DNA of 64,000 bases from Hydrogenispora ethanolica (GTDB lineage: Bacteria; Bacillota; UBA4882; UBA8346), in the NCBI RefSeq assembly GCF_004340685.1, contig NZ_SLUN01000015.1:1-64000 (forward strand), written 5' to 3'. The first letter of the stretch is position 1, and each line of letters starts with the position of its first letter. A program made the translations under genes and the position numbers. The notes under the pieces were generated by a model. That model was given only the letters and a program-made list of their open reading frames with translations. It did no database searches and was not told the DNA's origin. This document shows positions 1 to 9,331 of this stretch, one piece after another.

Positions 1-1
1 T

Positions 2-85
2 GCGATGGAAGAAGGACTGCGGTTCGCCATTCGTGAAGGCGGACGGACCGTGGGCGCCGGCGTCGTTACCAAGATTATTGAGTAA
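2..85 (+). CDS. tuf: Elongation factor Tu, C-terminal end (partial)
   Basis: The first 85 bases are the 3' end of a reading frame whose 27 residues, ending TVGAGVVTKIIE, match the extreme C terminus of EF-Tu domain 3. EF-Tu is the GTPase that delivers aminoacyl-tRNA to the ribosome. The gene is cut by the window edge. A tuf gene directly before rpsJ is the classic str-S10 arrangement, and the 51-base gap to rpsJ shows no terminator, so read-through is likely. Confidence 0.93.
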   Translation, partial: AMEEGLRFAIREGGRTVGAGVVTKIIE

Positions 86-136
86 TCGAAGTGTTTGATC
101 TATAGCTTGCTCGGCAAGATAGAGGAGGGAAAGATT

Positions 137-445
137 ATGGCCACTCAGAAAATCCGGATCCGCCTCAAGGCATTCGACCATAAATTATTGGATCAATCTG
201 CGGAAAAAATTGTGGAGACGGCGAAACGGACCGGAGCATATGTTTCCGGGCCGATTCCACTTCCGACTGAAAAGAATATTTACACGGTTTTGCGCTCTGT
301 TCATATCGATAAAGATTCGCGTGAACAATTTGAAATGAGAACTCATAAACGGCTGATCGATATCTTAGACCCTAGTTCCAAAACGGTTGATGCTCTGATG
401 CGGCTTGATCTTCCGGCTGGGGTTGACATTGAGATTAAATTATAA
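137..445 (+). CDS. rpsJ: 30S ribosomal protein S10
   Basis: The 102-residue product starts [15 protein letters not shown], the typical S10 beginning, and has the usual length. S10 is a head protein of the 30S subunit and also the NusE antitermination factor. The ATG at 137 is chosen because GAGGAGGG lies at 122-129; an upstream in-frame ATG at 95 has no comparable site. It opens the S10 operon and is followed at 40 bases by rplC. Confidence 0.97.
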   Translation: MATQKIRIRLKAFDHKLLDQSAEKIVETAKRTGAYVSGPIPLPTEKNIYTVLRSVHIDKDSREQFEMRTHKRLIDILDPSSKTVDALMRLDLPAGVDIEIKL

Positions 446-485
446 TGAGCAACGCAAATGGTTTGCCAGTTAGGAGGTGCAAGAT

Positions 486-1121
486 ATGACCAAAGGAATT
501 TTAGGAAAGAAAATCGGTATGACTCAAATCTTTACTCCCGAAGGTCGCGCCATTCCGGTAACTGTTATTGAGGCTGGTCCTTGTTTTGTTGTTCAAAAAA
601 AGACCTCAGCCAATGACGGTTATGATGCAATTCAGCTGGGATTTGGCGATAAAAAAGAGCGTTTAACGAATAAGCCGATGCTGGGTCATTTTGCAAAAGC
701 GAATGTAAAGCCCGCAAAAATATTGCGCGAATTTAAGGTGGACGCTTCAGAAAATTATGATTTAGGTCAAGAGATCAAAGCTGACATTTTTAGCGAGGGT
801 GAATATGTCGATGTGACCGGCACATCCAAAGGAAAGGGTTTTGCCGGTGTCATCAAACGGTGGAATTTCAATCGCGCGCCGATGGCTCACGGTTCGATGT
901 ATCACCGCCGTCCCGGTTCGCTATGTGCTACGGACCCTGCTCGAGTATTTAAAGGCCGGAAGTTGCCGGGCCGTTTGGGTGGAGTCAAAACTACGACTCA
1001 GGGATTACAGATTGCGAAGGTTGATTCAAACCGCAATTTATTATTGATTAAAGGTGCTATCCCCGGTGCAAATGGTTCATTCGTAGTTGTTCGTAAGACT
1101 GTCAAGCGTGCTAAACAATAA
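486..1121 (+). CDS. rplC: 50S ribosomal protein L3
   Basis: This 211-residue protein starts [16 protein letters not shown] and contains the L3 signature region around [13 protein letters not shown], whose loop approaches the peptidyl transferase centre. The ATG at 486 follows TTAGGAGGTGC at 470-480; the in-frame ATG nine bases earlier is too close to that site. It is the second gene of the S10 operon. Length and domain layout are normal. Confidence 0.97.
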   Translation: MTKGILGKKIGMTQIFTPEGRAIPVTVIEAGPCFVVQKKTSANDGYDAIQLGFGDKKERLTNKPMLGHFAKANVKPAKILREFKVDASENYDLGQEIKADIFSEGEYVDVTGTSKGKGFAGVIKRWNFNRAPMAHGSMYHRRPGSLCATDPARVFKGRKLPGRLGGVKTTTQGLQIAKVDSNRNLLLIKGAIPGANGSFVVVRKTVKRAKQ

Positions 1122-1156
1122 ACTGCGGGATAGTTACTTTGGAAGGAGGAAATGAA

Positions 1157-1777
1157 ATGCCGACCGTACCTATCTATAATATACAAGGCGCGCAAGTAGG
1201 CGAAATTGCCTTGAATGATATTGTTTTCGGTTCAAAGGTTAATAAAGCCTTACTGCATGAAGCGGTTGTGATGCAATTGGCTTCTAGACGATTAGGTACT
1301 TCTGCAGCGAAGAATCGGTCTGCCGTTCGAGGCGGCGGCCGAAAACCATGGCGGCAAAAAGGGACTGGTCAGGCTAGAGCCGGCAGCAGGCGTTCTCCGT
1401 TGTGGACTGGTGGAGGAATTATTTTTGGGCCTACTCCGAGAGATTATGGTTATAGTCTTCCCAAAAAAGCCCGTCGCCAAGCCTTAAGATCGGCGCTGTC
1501 CGCGAAAGTGGAAGCCGGCGAACTTATTGTGGTTGATGAGTTGAACATTACCGAGCCGAAAACCAAAACGATGGTGGGAGTCCTGGGAAGCTTGAAGGCC
1601 AATAAGGCATTGGTGGTAACCTCAGAGTACCAGGAAGCGCTCGAAAAATCCGCTCGGAATATACCGGGGGTGGAAGCTTTGGTTTCCACGGGACTGAATG
1701 TCTATGATATTCTGGCCCATGACCATCTGGTCATTACGAAAGAAGCCATCGGTAAGGTAGAGGAGGCGTTGGCCTAA
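1157..1777 (+). CDS. rplD: 50S ribosomal protein L4
   Basis: The 206-residue product has the L4 fold. A long basic loop (about residues 45-90, with RGGGRKPWRQKGTGQARAG) lines the peptide exit tunnel, and a globular C-terminal domain follows. The start at 1157 follows GGAAGGAGGAAATGAA. In many bacteria L4 represses its own operon, but I see no leader hairpin in the short gap before rpsJ. The stop overlaps the rplW start by one base (TAATG), implying translational coupling. Confidence 0.96.
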   Translation: MPTVPIYNIQGAQVGEIALNDIVFGSKVNKALLHEAVVMQLASRRLGTSAAKNRSAVRGGGRKPWRQKGTGQARAGSRRSPLWTGGGIIFGPTPRDYGYSLPKKARRQALRSALSAKVEAGELIVVDELNITEPKTKTMVGVLGSLKANKALVVTSEYQEALEKSARNIPGVEALVSTGLNVYDILAHDHLVITKEAIGKVEEALA

Positions 1778-2061
1778 TGGATGCACATACTTTAATTAAA
1801 CGCCCGGTCATTACCGAAAAGACGACCAAATTGATGGAAGACAATAAATATTGCTTTATCGTTGATCCGCGGGCGAATAAAACCCAGATCAAACAAGCAA
1901 TTGAAGAAATTTTTAAAGTTAAGGTCAAGGCAGTCAATACTTTCAATTCGCTTGGGAAAGTGAAACGGATGGGTAAGTATGAAGGCCGCCGGCCCAGTTG
2001 GAAGCGAGCGATTGTGACGCTTGAAGGCGGCAGTCGAATTGAGTTCTTCGAAGGTGTATGA
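1777..2061 (+). CDS. rplW: 50S ribosomal protein L23
   Basis: This 94-residue protein starts with a segment containing LIKRPVITEKTT, the L23 signature. L23 sits at the tunnel exit and is the docking site for trigger factor and SRP. Its ATG overlaps the rplD stop, and an AGAGGAGG sequence inside the end of rplD serves as ribosome binding site. Length is normal. Confidence 0.96.
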   Translation: MDAHTLIKRPVITEKTTKLMEDNKYCFIVDPRANKTQIKQAIEEIFKVKVKAVNTFNSLGKVKRMGKYEGRRPSWKRAIVTLEGGSRIEFFEGV

Positions 2062-2112
2062 TTTTTCCTTTTCTATTTTTAATTCTGATAAAGTTTTAGG
2101 GAGGTCTGCAAG

Positions 2113-2934
2113 ATGCCGGTTAGAAAATACCAGCCAACCTCACCTGGTCGAAGATTTATGACGGTCTCCGACTTTGCGGAGATTACCAAAACCCAGCCGG
2201 AAAAGTCCTTGTTGGAACCGCTGCATAAATCCGGCGGGCGGAATTCTTCGGGTCGCTTAACGGTTCGGCACCGAGGTGGCGGGCATAAGCGGATGTATCG
2301 TAAAATCGATTTTAAACGGGCTAAATTTGGGATTCCCGCGAAAGTTGCGGCGATTGAATATGATCCGAATCGTTCAGCGCGGATTGCGCTGCTTCACTAT
2401 GTTGACGGTGAGAAAGCCTATATCCTGGCACCTCTCGGACTCAATGTCGGCGATACGGTACTTTCGGGTCCCACGGCGGACATCAAACCTGGTAACGCTT
2501 TACCGTTGGCGAATATTCCGGTTGGTACTATCATTCATAATATCGAGCTAAAAAAGGGCGGTGGAGCCCAACTCGTGCGCAGCGCGGGCGTTGGAGCTCA
2601 ACTCATGGCTAAGGAAGGCGAATTTGCGAATGTGCGTCTTCCATCGAGCGAAATGCGCTTGGTTCGGATTGATTGCATGGCAACCATCGGCCAGGTGGGC
2701 AATATTGAACATGAGAATATCTCCATAGGAAAAGCAGGGCGTTCACGTTGGTTGGGAATCAGACCTGCTAACCGTGGCGTAGTCATGAATCCGATTGACC
2801 ATCCTCATGGTGGAGGAGAAGGACGCTCCCCGATTGGAAGAGCTCCGGTTACTCCTTGGGGTAAACCTGCTTTGGGGCATCGAACCCGTAAGCATAAAGC
2901 CTCTGACCGTCTGATTGTTAAGCGTCGGTCTTAA
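2113..2934 (+). CDS. rplB: 50S ribosomal protein L2
   Basis: The 273-residue product starts [15 protein letters not shown] and carries the conserved C-terminal segment [17 protein letters not shown], which contains the histidine near the peptidyl transferase centre. L2 bridges the two subunits and binds 23S rRNA. AGGGAGGT lies 10 bases before the ATG. Length and motifs are standard. Confidence 0.97.
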   Translation: MPVRKYQPTSPGRRFMTVSDFAEITKTQPEKSLLEPLHKSGGRNSSGRLTVRHRGGGHKRMYRKIDFKRAKFGIPAKVAAIEYDPNRSARIALLHYVDGEKAYILAPLGLNVGDTVLSGPTADIKPGNALPLANIPVGTIIHNIELKKGGGAQLVRSAGVGAQLMAKEGEFANVRLPSSEMRLVRIDCMATIGQVGNIEHENISIGKAGRSRWLGIRPANRGVVMNPIDHPHGGGEGRSPIGRAPVTPWGKPALGHRTRKHKASDRLIVKRRS

Positions 2935-2952
2935 GGGAAGGGGGAGAAATAA

Positions 2953-3237
2953 GTGGCACGTTCGTTAAAAAAGGGACCTTTTGTACAAGAAAGCTTGTTG
3001 AAAAAGATCGAAGACATGAATGCCAAAGGGGAAAAGAAGGTCGTTAAGACTTGGGCGAGGAGCTCTACGATTTTTCCGGAAATGGTGGGTCATACCTTAG
3101 CCATTCACGATGGCCGCAAACATGTTCCGATTTATATTACCGAAGATATGGTCGGCCACAAATTAGGCGAATTCGCACCAACCCGTACTTTCAGAGGGCA
3201 TGGCTCTCACACTGAAAAGACTACGGGTGCAAAATAA
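2953..3237 (+). CDS. rpsS: 30S ribosomal protein S19
   Basis: The 94-residue product starts [12 protein letters not shown], the S19 signature, and ends in the usual flexible basic tail ([13 protein letters not shown]). S19 sits in the 30S head and contacts the A-site tRNA region with S13. The start codon is GTG at 2953 behind GGGGGAGAAATAA. Confidence 0.96.
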   Translation: MARSLKKGPFVQESLLKKIEDMNAKGEKKVVKTWARSSTIFPEMVGHTLAIHDGRKHVPIYITEDMVGHKLGEFAPTRTFRGHGSHTEKTTGAK

Positions 3238-3270
3238 GGCAAGTATAACCTCGAATAAGGAGGGATTAGT

Positions 3271-3609
3271 ATGGATGCAAAAGCTGTTGCTCGCTTTGTG
3301 CGAATAGCTCCGCGTAAAGCCCGTCAAGTCGTGGATCTGATTCGCGGCAAACAAGTATCCGATGCTCAGACTATTTTAAAGTTTACACCACGGTTTTCTG
3401 CTGAGATAATCGGCAAGGTATTGAATTCCGCGATTGCCAATGCCGAGAATAATTTCAAATTAAACCGGGATCGTTTGGTTATTTCCGAAGCTTATGTCGA
3501 TCAAGGTCCGACGCTTAAACGGTTTATGCCGAGGGCTCAGGGCCGGGCTTCCATGATTCATAAGCGAACCAGCCATATCACAATTGTAGTTGCGGAGAAG
3601 GAGGGCTAA
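3271..3609 (+). CDS. rplV: 50S ribosomal protein L22
   Basis: This 112-residue protein has the L22 N-terminal pattern [24 protein letters not shown] and the long tunnel-lining beta-hairpin with the [13 protein letters not shown] tip. The hairpin narrows the exit tunnel and is a known site of macrolide resistance changes. AAGGAGGG precedes the ATG. It runs with a 4-base gap into rpsC. Confidence 0.96.
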   Translation: MDAKAVARFVRIAPRKARQVVDLIRGKQVSDAQTILKFTPRFSAEIIGKVLNSAIANAENNFKLNRDRLVISEAYVDQGPTLKRFMPRAQGRASMIHKRTSHITIVVAEKEG

Positions 3610-3613
3610 ATTA

Positions 3614-4285
3614 ATGGGTCAGAAAGTCCATCCAATAGGTTTACGAATCGGAGTCATTAAAGACTGGGAAGGCCGTTGGTTTGCCCGAAAAAAAGATTAC
3701 GCCGATTTGATTCTCGAGGATATCAAAATTCGCAAGTATGTCAAAAAGCGTCTTTATGCTTCTGGCATCGGCAAAATCGAAATTGAGCGGGCTGCGAATC
3801 GGGTCAAAGTTACCATCCATACTGCGAGACCGGGTATGGTCATTGGTCGGCAGGGAACCGAAGTCGAAGTGATCCGTAAAGAGATTGAGAAGTTTACCGA
3901 AAAGCAAGTCCAACTGAACATCGCGGAGATCAAGGTGCCTGAGTTAAATGCGCAACTGGTTGCCGAGAATATCGCGTTTCAGTTGGAAAGAAGAACTTCT
4001 TTCCGTCGTGCGATGAAGCAGTCCATCGGCCGGGCCATGAAACTGGGCGCTCAAGGCGTCAAAGTTTCATGTAGCGGACGTTTAATGGGTGCGGAAATTG
4101 CTCGTACTGAGGGCTATAGCGAGGGAAAAGTTCCTCTTCATACCTTAAGAGCGGATATTGATTATGGTTTTGCCGAAGCCAATACGACTTACGGGAAGAT
4201 TGGCGTAAAAGTTTGGATTTATAAAGGTGAAATTCTCCCGGCCAAACGGCGCTCAACTCCCAAAGCCGAAGGGGGAGTAGGTTGA
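3614..4285 (+). CDS. rpsC: 30S ribosomal protein S3
   Basis: The 223-residue product starts [20 protein letters not shown] and contains a KH domain with the [12 protein letters not shown] loop. S3 forms part of the mRNA entry channel and helicase. The ATG at 3614 is chosen for the family start MGQKVHP and for GAGAAGGAGG inside the end of rplV. Its stop is one base before rplP. Confidence 0.97.
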   Translation: MGQKVHPIGLRIGVIKDWEGRWFARKKDYADLILEDIKIRKYVKKRLYASGIGKIEIERAANRVKVTIHTARPGMVIGRQGTEVEVIRKEIEKFTEKQVQLNIAEIKVPELNAQLVAENIAFQLERRTSFRRAMKQSIGRAMKLGAQGVKVSCSGRLMGAEIARTEGYSEGKVPLHTLRADIDYGFAEANTTYGKIGVKVWIYKGEILPAKRRSTPKAEGGVG

Positions 4286-4286
4286 T

Positions 4287-4721
4287 ATGTTAGTACCGAA
4301 ACGTGTGAAACATCGTAAGCTTCATCGAGGCCGGATGAAAGGCAAAGCCATGAAAGGTTCCCAGCTGATTTTGGGGGATTATGGCTTGCAAGCCCTGGAG
4401 CCTGGATGGATTACCAATGTTCAAATCGAAGCCGCCCGTATTGCTTTGACCCGTCATATCAAAAGGGGTGGTAAAGTTTGGATTAAGATTTTCCCTGATA
4501 AATCGGTAACCGCGAAACCAGCGGAAACTCGTATGGGTAGCGGAAAAGGTTCTCCAGAACACTGGGTTGCTGTTGTTAAACCGGGTCGTATCCTGTTTGA
4601 GATCACTGGAGTAGAAGAAGAATTGGCTCGCGAAGCAACTCGCTTGGCTGCTCATAAACTTCCGATCAAATGCAAGTTCATAAAACGAGAGGAAGCGGGT
4701 GGAGAAGTCCATGAAAGCTAA
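4287..4721 (+). CDS. rplP: 50S ribosomal protein L16
   Basis: This 144-residue protein starts [19 protein letters not shown], which is typical L16. L16 organises the A-site region of the large subunit. The Arg in the [19 protein letters not shown] segment (about residue 81) is the one hydroxylated by YcfD in E. coli. Its end overlaps the rpmC start by 11 bases. Confidence 0.97.
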   Translation: MLVPKRVKHRKLHRGRMKGKAMKGSQLILGDYGLQALEPGWITNVQIEAARIALTRHIKRGGKVWIKIFPDKSVTAKPAETRMGSGKGSPEHWVAVVKPGRILFEITGVEEELAREATRLAAHKLPIKCKFIKREEAGGEVHES

Positions 4722-4914
4722 AGAAATTCGAGATATGACCAATGATGAATTGCAGTTAAAATTGACGAGTTTGAAGGAAGAACTTTTCAATCTGCGATTT
4801 CAACTAGCTACCGGCCAATTAGATAACTCAATGCGCGTAAAAGACGTTCGTCTTAGCATTGCCAGAGTTAAAACAATTTTACGTGAACGTGAACTCAAAC
4901 TTCAAAGGGCCTAA
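4711..4914 (+). CDS. rpmC: 50S ribosomal protein L29
   Basis: The product is 67 residues, starts [15 protein letters not shown] and has the two-helix hairpin with [17 protein letters not shown], the L29 signature. L29 lies next to L23 at the tunnel exit. The ATG at 4711 follows GGTGGAG; the in-frame GTG at 4699 lies inside that site and is rejected. It is translationally coupled to rplP by overlap. Confidence 0.95.
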   Translation: MKAKEIRDMTNDELQLKLTSLKEELFNLRFQLATGQLDNSMRVKDVRLSIARVKTILRERELKLQRA

Positions 4915-4943
4915 CTGGTTGGTGAAAGAGGAGGAATTACAAA

Positions 4944-5201
4944 ATGGTTGATCGTGCACTGCGAAAAACCCGAATTGGTCAGGTAGTCAGCGACAAAATG
5001 GATAAAACCGTGGTAGTTGCTGTGGAACGTTTGGTTAGACACCCTTTGTATGGCCGGATTATCAAGCTCACCACCAAGCTTAAGGCTCATGACGAAAATA
5101 ATGAATGCCGGGTGGGAGATAAAGTCAAGGTCATGGAGACCCGCCCGCTCAGTAAAGATAAGAGATGGCGTGTAGTCAATATCTTAGAAAAAGCAAAATA
5201 A
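4944..5201 (+). CDS. rpsQ: 30S ribosomal protein S17
   Basis: The 85-residue product has the OB-fold S17 pattern: [19 protein letters not shown] at the start and [18 protein letters not shown] near the end. It is a primary 16S rRNA binding protein. GAGGAGGA sits before the ATG. Length is normal. Confidence 0.96.
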   Translation: MVDRALRKTRIGQVVSDKMDKTVVVAVERLVRHPLYGRIIKLTTKLKAHDENNECRVGDKVKVMETRPLSKDKRWRVVNILEKAK

Positions 5202-5235
5202 TTTCTGAAATGCCTTACGAAAGGAGGAGTCGACC

Positions 5236-5631
5236 GTGATTCAAGCACAAACCTATTTGAATGTTGCCGATAATTCCGGAGCTAAACAAGTTATGTGCAT
5301 TCGAGTCCTTGGCGGTTCAAAAAAGAGATACGCTCGAATCGGGGACCTGATCATAGCGGTCGTTAAGGATGCACTTCCCCCTTCTGCTGCCCGGAAAGGA
5401 GCAGGTGGCGCTAGCGTCAAAAAGGGAGATGTGGTTAAGGCAGTCGTAGTCCGTACAACCAAAGAGATCAAAAGACCCGATGGTTCATACATTCGGTTTG
5501 ATGATAATGCCGCAGTAATCCTCAACGACCAATTAAATCCTAGAGGTACTCGTATCTTTGGACCAGTCGCCCGGGAACTTCGTGATAAGAATTATATGAA
5601 AATCGTCTCACTTGCCCCGGAAGTCTTATAG
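5236..5631 (+). CDS. rplN: 50S ribosomal protein L14 with a 9-residue insertion
   Basis: The N terminus ([18 protein letters not shown]) and the C terminus ([19 protein letters not shown]) are standard L14, but the protein has 131 residues where the family usually has 122. The extra residues lie after VVKDALP (about residues 47-58, [12 protein letters not shown]), where most L14 proteins have about three residues. The start is GTG at 5236 behind AAAGGAGGAG. L14 binds 23S rRNA at the intersubunit face and is the contact site of the silencing factor RsfS. Confidence 0.97.
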   Translation: MIQAQTYLNVADNSGAKQVMCIRVLGGSKKRYARIGDLIIAVVKDALPPSAARKGAGGASVKKGDVVKAVVVRTTKEIKRPDGSYIRFDDNAAVILNDQLNPRGTRIFGPVARELRDKNYMKIVSLAPEVL

Positions 5632-5654
5632 GCCAAAGAGAGGAGGATTTAGCA

Positions 5655-5975
5655 ATGGCTGTTCTTCATTATAAAAAAGGTGACGAAGTGGTCGTTTTAT
5701 CCGGCAAGGATAAAGGACGCCACGGGAAGATTCAGAAAGTGTTGCCGAAAGACAACGCAGTCGTTATTGAAGGAATTAATTTAGCCAAAAAACATGCCAA
5801 ACCCACCAAAGCCAATCCGCAGGGTGGAGTGATCGATAAATCATTGCCGATGGATATCTCCAAGGTGATGGTCATATGTTCGGGTTGCAATAAACCGACC
5901 AGAATCCGTCGCGACCGCGCGGTTGACGGAGCATTGGTTCGAATCTGCCGGCACTGTGGAAGAACTTTGGATTGA
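5655..5975 (+). CDS. rplX: 50S ribosomal protein L24, four-cysteine type
   Basis: The 106-residue product has an N-terminal KOW motif (KGDEVVVLSGKDKGRHGKI) and the L24 segment GINLAKKHAKPTKANPQGG. The C-terminal part carries CSGC and CRHC pairs (residues 75, 78, 98 and 101), a likely zinc knuckle. L24 is an assembly initiator for the 50S subunit. GAGGAGGA precedes the ATG. Confidence 0.96.
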   Translation: MAVLHYKKGDEVVVLSGKDKGRHGKIQKVLPKDNAVVIEGINLAKKHAKPTKANPQGGVIDKSLPMDISKVMVICSGCNKPTRIRRDRAVDGALVRICRHCGRTLD

Positions 5976-5996
5976 TAACGGAGGGAGGTGCGATTA

Positions 5997-6536
5997 ATGT
6001 CGCGGCTGAAAGAAAAGTATTCGAATGAAGTAGTTTCCGGCCTGAAAAGCCGATTTGGATATTCCAATGTAATGGAAATCCCTCAAATTATGAAAGTCGT
6101 CATCAACATGGGGGTTGGCGATGCGACCTCCGATGCGAAAGCAATCGACGCGGCACTGACCGATTTAACAACGATTGCAGGTCAGAAGCCGGTGGTCACC
6201 AAGGCGAAAAAGTCGATTGCTGCCTTTAAAGTACGGGCTGGAATGCCGATCGGCTGCAAGGTAACGCTACGCGGTGAACGGATGTACCATTTCCTTGACA
6301 AACTTTTTAATGTCGCATTACCCAGAATTCGTGATTTTAGAGGAATATCCCCTAAATCTTTTGATGGTCGGGGTAATTATACTTTAGGCGTCAAAGATCA
6401 GTTGATTTTTCCAGAAATCAATATCGACAAAGTCGATAAAGCTCGGGGTATGGATATCGTTATCGTAACTTCGGCAAAGAACGACGAAGAAGCCTTAGAA
6501 TTATTAAAGTTAATGGGGATGCCATTTAGAGCATAA
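5997..6536 (+). CDS. rplE: 50S ribosomal protein L5
   Basis: This 179-residue protein has the L5 fold with [17 protein letters not shown] and [20 protein letters not shown]5 binds 5S rRNA and contacts P-site tRNA. The ATG at 5997 follows GGAGGGAGG; a GTG nine bases upstream lies within that site and is not used. Confidence 0.97.
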   Translation: MSRLKEKYSNEVVSGLKSRFGYSNVMEIPQIMKVVINMGVGDATSDAKAIDAALTDLTTIAGQKPVVTKAKKSIAAFKVRAGMPIGCKVTLRGERMYHFLDKLFNVALPRIRDFRGISPKSFDGRGNYTLGVKDQLIFPEINIDKVDKARGMDIVIVTSAKNDEEALELLKLMGMPFRA

Positions 6537-6555
6537 TCCAGAAAGGGTGTGAAGC

Positions 6556-6741
6556 ATGGCTAAAACATCGATGATTATTCGATCAAAACGAGTTCCCAAA
6601 TTTGCGGTTCGTCAACATAATCGTTGTAAAATTTGTGGTCGACCTCACGGCTATATGCGTAAATTTGGCATGTGCCGTATTTGCTTCCGTAAACTGGCGC
6701 ACCGTGGCGAGCTCCCTGGCATTACCAAGGCCAGCTGGTAA
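6556..6741 (+). CDS. rpsN: 30S ribosomal protein S14, zinc type (type Z)
   Basis: The 61-residue S14 carries two CxxC pairs (residues 24, 27, 40 and 43), the short zinc-binding form found in Gram-positive and thermophilic bacteria rather than the long zinc-free form. It belongs to the 30S head. AAAGGGTGTG precedes the ATG. The intact cysteines mean that translation here depends on zinc at this position; no zinc-free paralogue is in the window. Confidence 0.96.
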   Translation: MAKTSMIIRSKRVPKFAVRQHNRCKICGRPHGYMRKFGMCRICFRKLAHRGELPGITKASW

Positions 6742-6777
6742 GTATAGCTCCGTGTAAATGAAGGAGGTCTGATTTCT

Positions 6778-7173
6778 ATGGTTATGACAGATCCAATTGC
6801 GGATATGCTCACAAGAATTCGCAATGCGACGATTGTGAAGGATAAAGTAGTGGAGATCCCTTTCTCCAAAATCAAGCATGAACTTGCCAAGATCTTAAAG
6901 GCTGAAGGATATATCTTAGACCAAGATTTCGTCGAAGACGGAAAGCAAGGCCGGATCCGGATTTACCTGAAATACAATGGTAAAGAGAACGTAATCACGG
7001 GTCTCAAGCGGATCAGTAAACCCGGTTTAAGAGTGTATGCGCCGAAGGAAGATATCCCCAAGGTATTGGGTGGCTTGGGCATCGCTATTTTATCCACATC
7101 CAAAGGGATTATTACCGACCGAAAAGCCCGCGTGGAAGGGATCGGCGGCGAAGTTATCTGTTATGTTTGGTAA
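6778..7173 (+). CDS. rpsH: 30S ribosomal protein S8
   Basis: The 131-residue product starts [17 protein letters not shown] and ends with the S8 signature [12 protein letters not shown]8 is a primary 16S rRNA binder and, in E. coli, the repressor of the spc operon. Start 6778 is preferred over the ATG six bases later because GGAGG lies 10 bases before it. Confidence 0.96.
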   Translation: MVMTDPIADMLTRIRNATIVKDKVVEIPFSKIKHELAKILKAEGYILDQDFVEDGKQGRIRIYLKYNGKENVITGLKRISKPGLRVYAPKEDIPKVLGGLGIAILSTSKGIITDRKARVEGIGGEVICYVW

Positions 7174-7201
7174 TTTGATGTTTAGATCGGGGGTGTAAGA
7201 G

Positions 7202-7750
7202 TTGTCAAGAATTGGACGAAAACCTATCGCAATACCCCAGGGAGTGCAAGTTGCGCTCGAAGGCAATGTCGTAACCGTCAAAGGTTCCAAGGGCGAGCTT
7301 TCCCAAGTTGTACATCCTGACATGAAAGTCGTTATCGAAGAAAATACAATCATCGTCGAGCGTCCCTCGGATGAGAAAAAACATCGTTCGTTGCATGGAT
7401 TGACTCGTACTTTAGTCGCCAATATGGTTGAAGGTGTAACCAAGGGCTTCACCAAGTCGTTGGAAATTACCGGAGTTGGCTATCGTGCCGCTAAACAAGG
7501 AAAAAATTTGTTATTGACCATTGGGTATTCGCATCCGGTTGAAATTGAACCGCTGACTGGTATTGAATTCGAAGTTCCCGCACCCACCAAAATTACCGTC
7601 AAAGGTATCGATAAGCAAGCCGTAGGTCAAATGGCTGCCGAAATCCGTGCGGTTCGAGAACCTGAGCCATATAAAGGTAAAGGGATTCGTTATGAGAAAG
7701 AAGTTATCCGTCGGAAAGCCGGTAAGGCTGGTAAAGCCGGCAAGAAGTAA
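7202..7750 (+). CDS. rplF: 50S ribosomal protein L6
   Basis: The product has 182 residues, starts [11 protein letters not shown] after a TTG codon (7202), and ends with the L6 signature [12 protein letters not shown] followed by a lysine-rich [12 protein letters not shown] tail. L6 is near the sarcin-ricin loop and the L7/L12 stalk base. GGGGGTG precedes the TTG. Confidence 0.96.
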   Translation: MSRIGRKPIAIPQGVQVALEGNVVTVKGSKGELSQVVHPDMKVVIEENTIIVERPSDEKKHRSLHGLTRTLVANMVEGVTKGFTKSLEITGVGYRAAKQGKNLLLTIGYSHPVEIEPLTGIEFEVPAPTKITVKGIDKQAVGQMAAEIRAVREPEPYKGKGIRYEKEVIRRKAGKAGKAGKK

Positions 7751-7776
7751 TGCCGGTAAAGAAGGAGTGAGCTATT

Positions 7777-8148
7777 ATGTATCAAAGACCCGATCGTCGT
7801 GAGGCTCGCTTACGCAGGCATGTTCGGTTGAGAGCGAAGGTTTCCGGCACCTCCGAACGTCCGCGATTAAGTGTATTCCGTAGCTTGCATCATATATATG
7901 CTCAAATTATTGATGATACGAAAGGTCTAACGTTAGTTGCGGCTTCGACGGTAGATCCGGAGTTGCGCAAGCAATGTAACGGCAATGGCGGCAACATCGA
8001 AGCTGCAAAAGCAGTTGGTGCGGCGATTGCGCAAAAGGCCCTCGAAAAAGGAATTCAAAAAGTTGTATTTGACCGGGGCGGTCAGATTTATCATGGTAGA
8101 GTCAAGGCTTTGGCTAGTTCAGCAAGAGAAGGCGGCCTGGAATTTTAG
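7777..8148 (+). CDS. rplR: 50S ribosomal protein L18
   Basis: The product is 123 residues with the L18 pattern [21 protein letters not shown] and a C-terminal [27 protein letters not shown]18 binds 5S rRNA together with L5. GAAGGAGTGAG precedes the ATG. Length is normal. Confidence 0.96.
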   Translation: MYQRPDRREARLRRHVRLRAKVSGTSERPRLSVFRSLHHIYAQIIDDTKGLTLVAASTVDPELRKQCNGNGGNIEAAKAVGAAIAQKALEKGIQKVVFDRGGQIYHGRVKALASSAREGGLEF

Positions 8149-8163
8149 GCAGGGGGGATTGAA

Positions 8164-8664
8164 TTGAAACGCATCGACCCAAGTGAATTCGAGTTGACTG
8201 AAAAAGTTGTTCACATTAACCGCGTTGCCAAGGTGGTTAAAGGCGGACGTCGATTCAGTTTTAGTGCTTTGGTGATTGTTGGAGACGGGAAAGGTCATGT
8301 TGGAATGGGCCTGGGGAAAGCTGCCGAGGTTCCCGAAGCCATTCGCAAAGGTGTAGAAGATGCCAAAAAGAATTTGATCGAGGTTCCGATGAATGGAACG
8401 ACCATTCCTCACCAGATTGAAGGAAATTTTGGTGCCGGGAAAGTCTTGTTGAAACCGGCAGCTCCTGGAACCGGTGTTATTGCCGGGGGCCCTGTCCGTG
8501 CAGTGCTGGAGAGTGCCGGCATTCGCGATATTTTGACCAAATCGTTGGGTTCTTCCAATGCCTTGAATATGGTAAACGCCACCATGACCGGCTTGAAAGA
8601 ATTGAAGCGGCCGGAGCAAGTCGCGGAAATCCGTGGTAAAGCTTTAAATGAGATCCTCGGTTAG
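8164..8664 (+). CDS. rpsE: 30S ribosomal protein S5
   Basis: The 166-residue product starts at TTG 8164 behind GGGGGGA. It contains the double-stranded RNA-binding segment [36 protein letters not shown] typical of S5. S5 takes part in decoding accuracy and mRNA unwinding. It is followed after 15 bases by rpmD. Confidence 0.96.
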   Translation: MKRIDPSEFELTEKVVHINRVAKVVKGGRRFSFSALVIVGDGKGHVGMGLGKAAEVPEAIRKGVEDAKKNLIEVPMNGTTIPHQIEGNFGAGKVLLKPAAPGTGVIAGGPVRAVLESAGIRDILTKSLGSSNALNMVNATMTGLKELKRPEQVAEIRGKALNEILG

Positions 8665-8679
8665 GAGGGGAATTTACCA

Positions 8680-8877
8680 ATGTCAAATGACCAAAACAGC
8701 AAAATGATTCAGGTGACTTGGAAACAAAGCGCCATTGGCCGTGCGAAAGTTCAAAAGGCTACGATTAAGGCTTTGGGCTTTACAAAGTTAAACCAAACTG
8801 TCACGAAGGAAGATAACCCGGCTATCCGGGGAATGATTAAAAAAGTTCACCATTTAGTAGAAGTTAAAGAGGCCTAG
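8680..8877 (+). CDS. rpmD: 50S ribosomal protein L30
   Basis: This 65-residue protein carries the L30 core ([12 protein letters not shown], then [10 protein letters not shown] and [17 protein letters not shown]). The ATG at 8680 follows TTAGGAGGGG; it adds a short N-terminal extension (MSNDQNSK) before the usual L30 start. L30 is a peripheral large-subunit protein. Confidence 0.94.
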   Translation: MSNDQNSKMIQVTWKQSAIGRAKVQKATIKALGFTKLNQTVTKEDNPAIRGMIKKVHHLVEVKEA

Positions 8878-8890
8878 GGGGTGTCTTCTC

Positions 8891-9331
8891 ATGAAATTAT
8901 TTGAACTTCAGCCGGCGGAAGGTGCGAAAAAAGCTCCCAAAAGAGTCGGCCGAGGCATAGGCTCCGGTATGGGTAAGACCTCTACCAAAGGACATAAGGG
9001 TGCCAAAGCCCGTTCTGGTGGAGGAAAAGGACCAGCCTTCGAGGGTGGCCAGACTCCTTTACAACGGAGATTACCGAAACGAGGCTTCACCAATCATTTT
9101 CGGCATGAGTGGATTGAAGTTTCATTGGAGAAATTGAACCGATTTGAAAATGGAACCGAAGTAACTCCTGAACTGCTTTTGGAAACAGGCGTTATCAAAC
9201 AACTCGGGGATGGCATTAAGGTTCTTGGCAACGGCGAGCTTACAAAAAGTCTTACCGTGAAAAGCAATAGTTTTAGTAAATCAGCAATTGAAAAAATCGA
9301 AAAAGCCGGTGGCAAAACAGAGGTGATTTAG
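8891..9331 (+). CDS. rplO: 50S ribosomal protein L15
   Basis: The 146-residue product has the glycine- and lysine-rich N-terminal arm of L15 ([27 protein letters not shown]) and a globular C-terminal domain. The ATG at 8891 follows GGGGGTG. The stop codon directly abuts the TTG start of secY, so the two are translationally coupled. Confidence 0.96.
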   Translation: MKLFELQPAEGAKKAPKRVGRGIGSGMGKTSTKGHKGAKARSGGGKGPAFEGGQTPLQRRLPKRGFTNHFRHEWIEVSLEKLNRFENGTEVTPELLLETGVIKQLGDGIKVLGNGELTKSLTVKSNSFSKSAIEKIEKAGGKTEVI

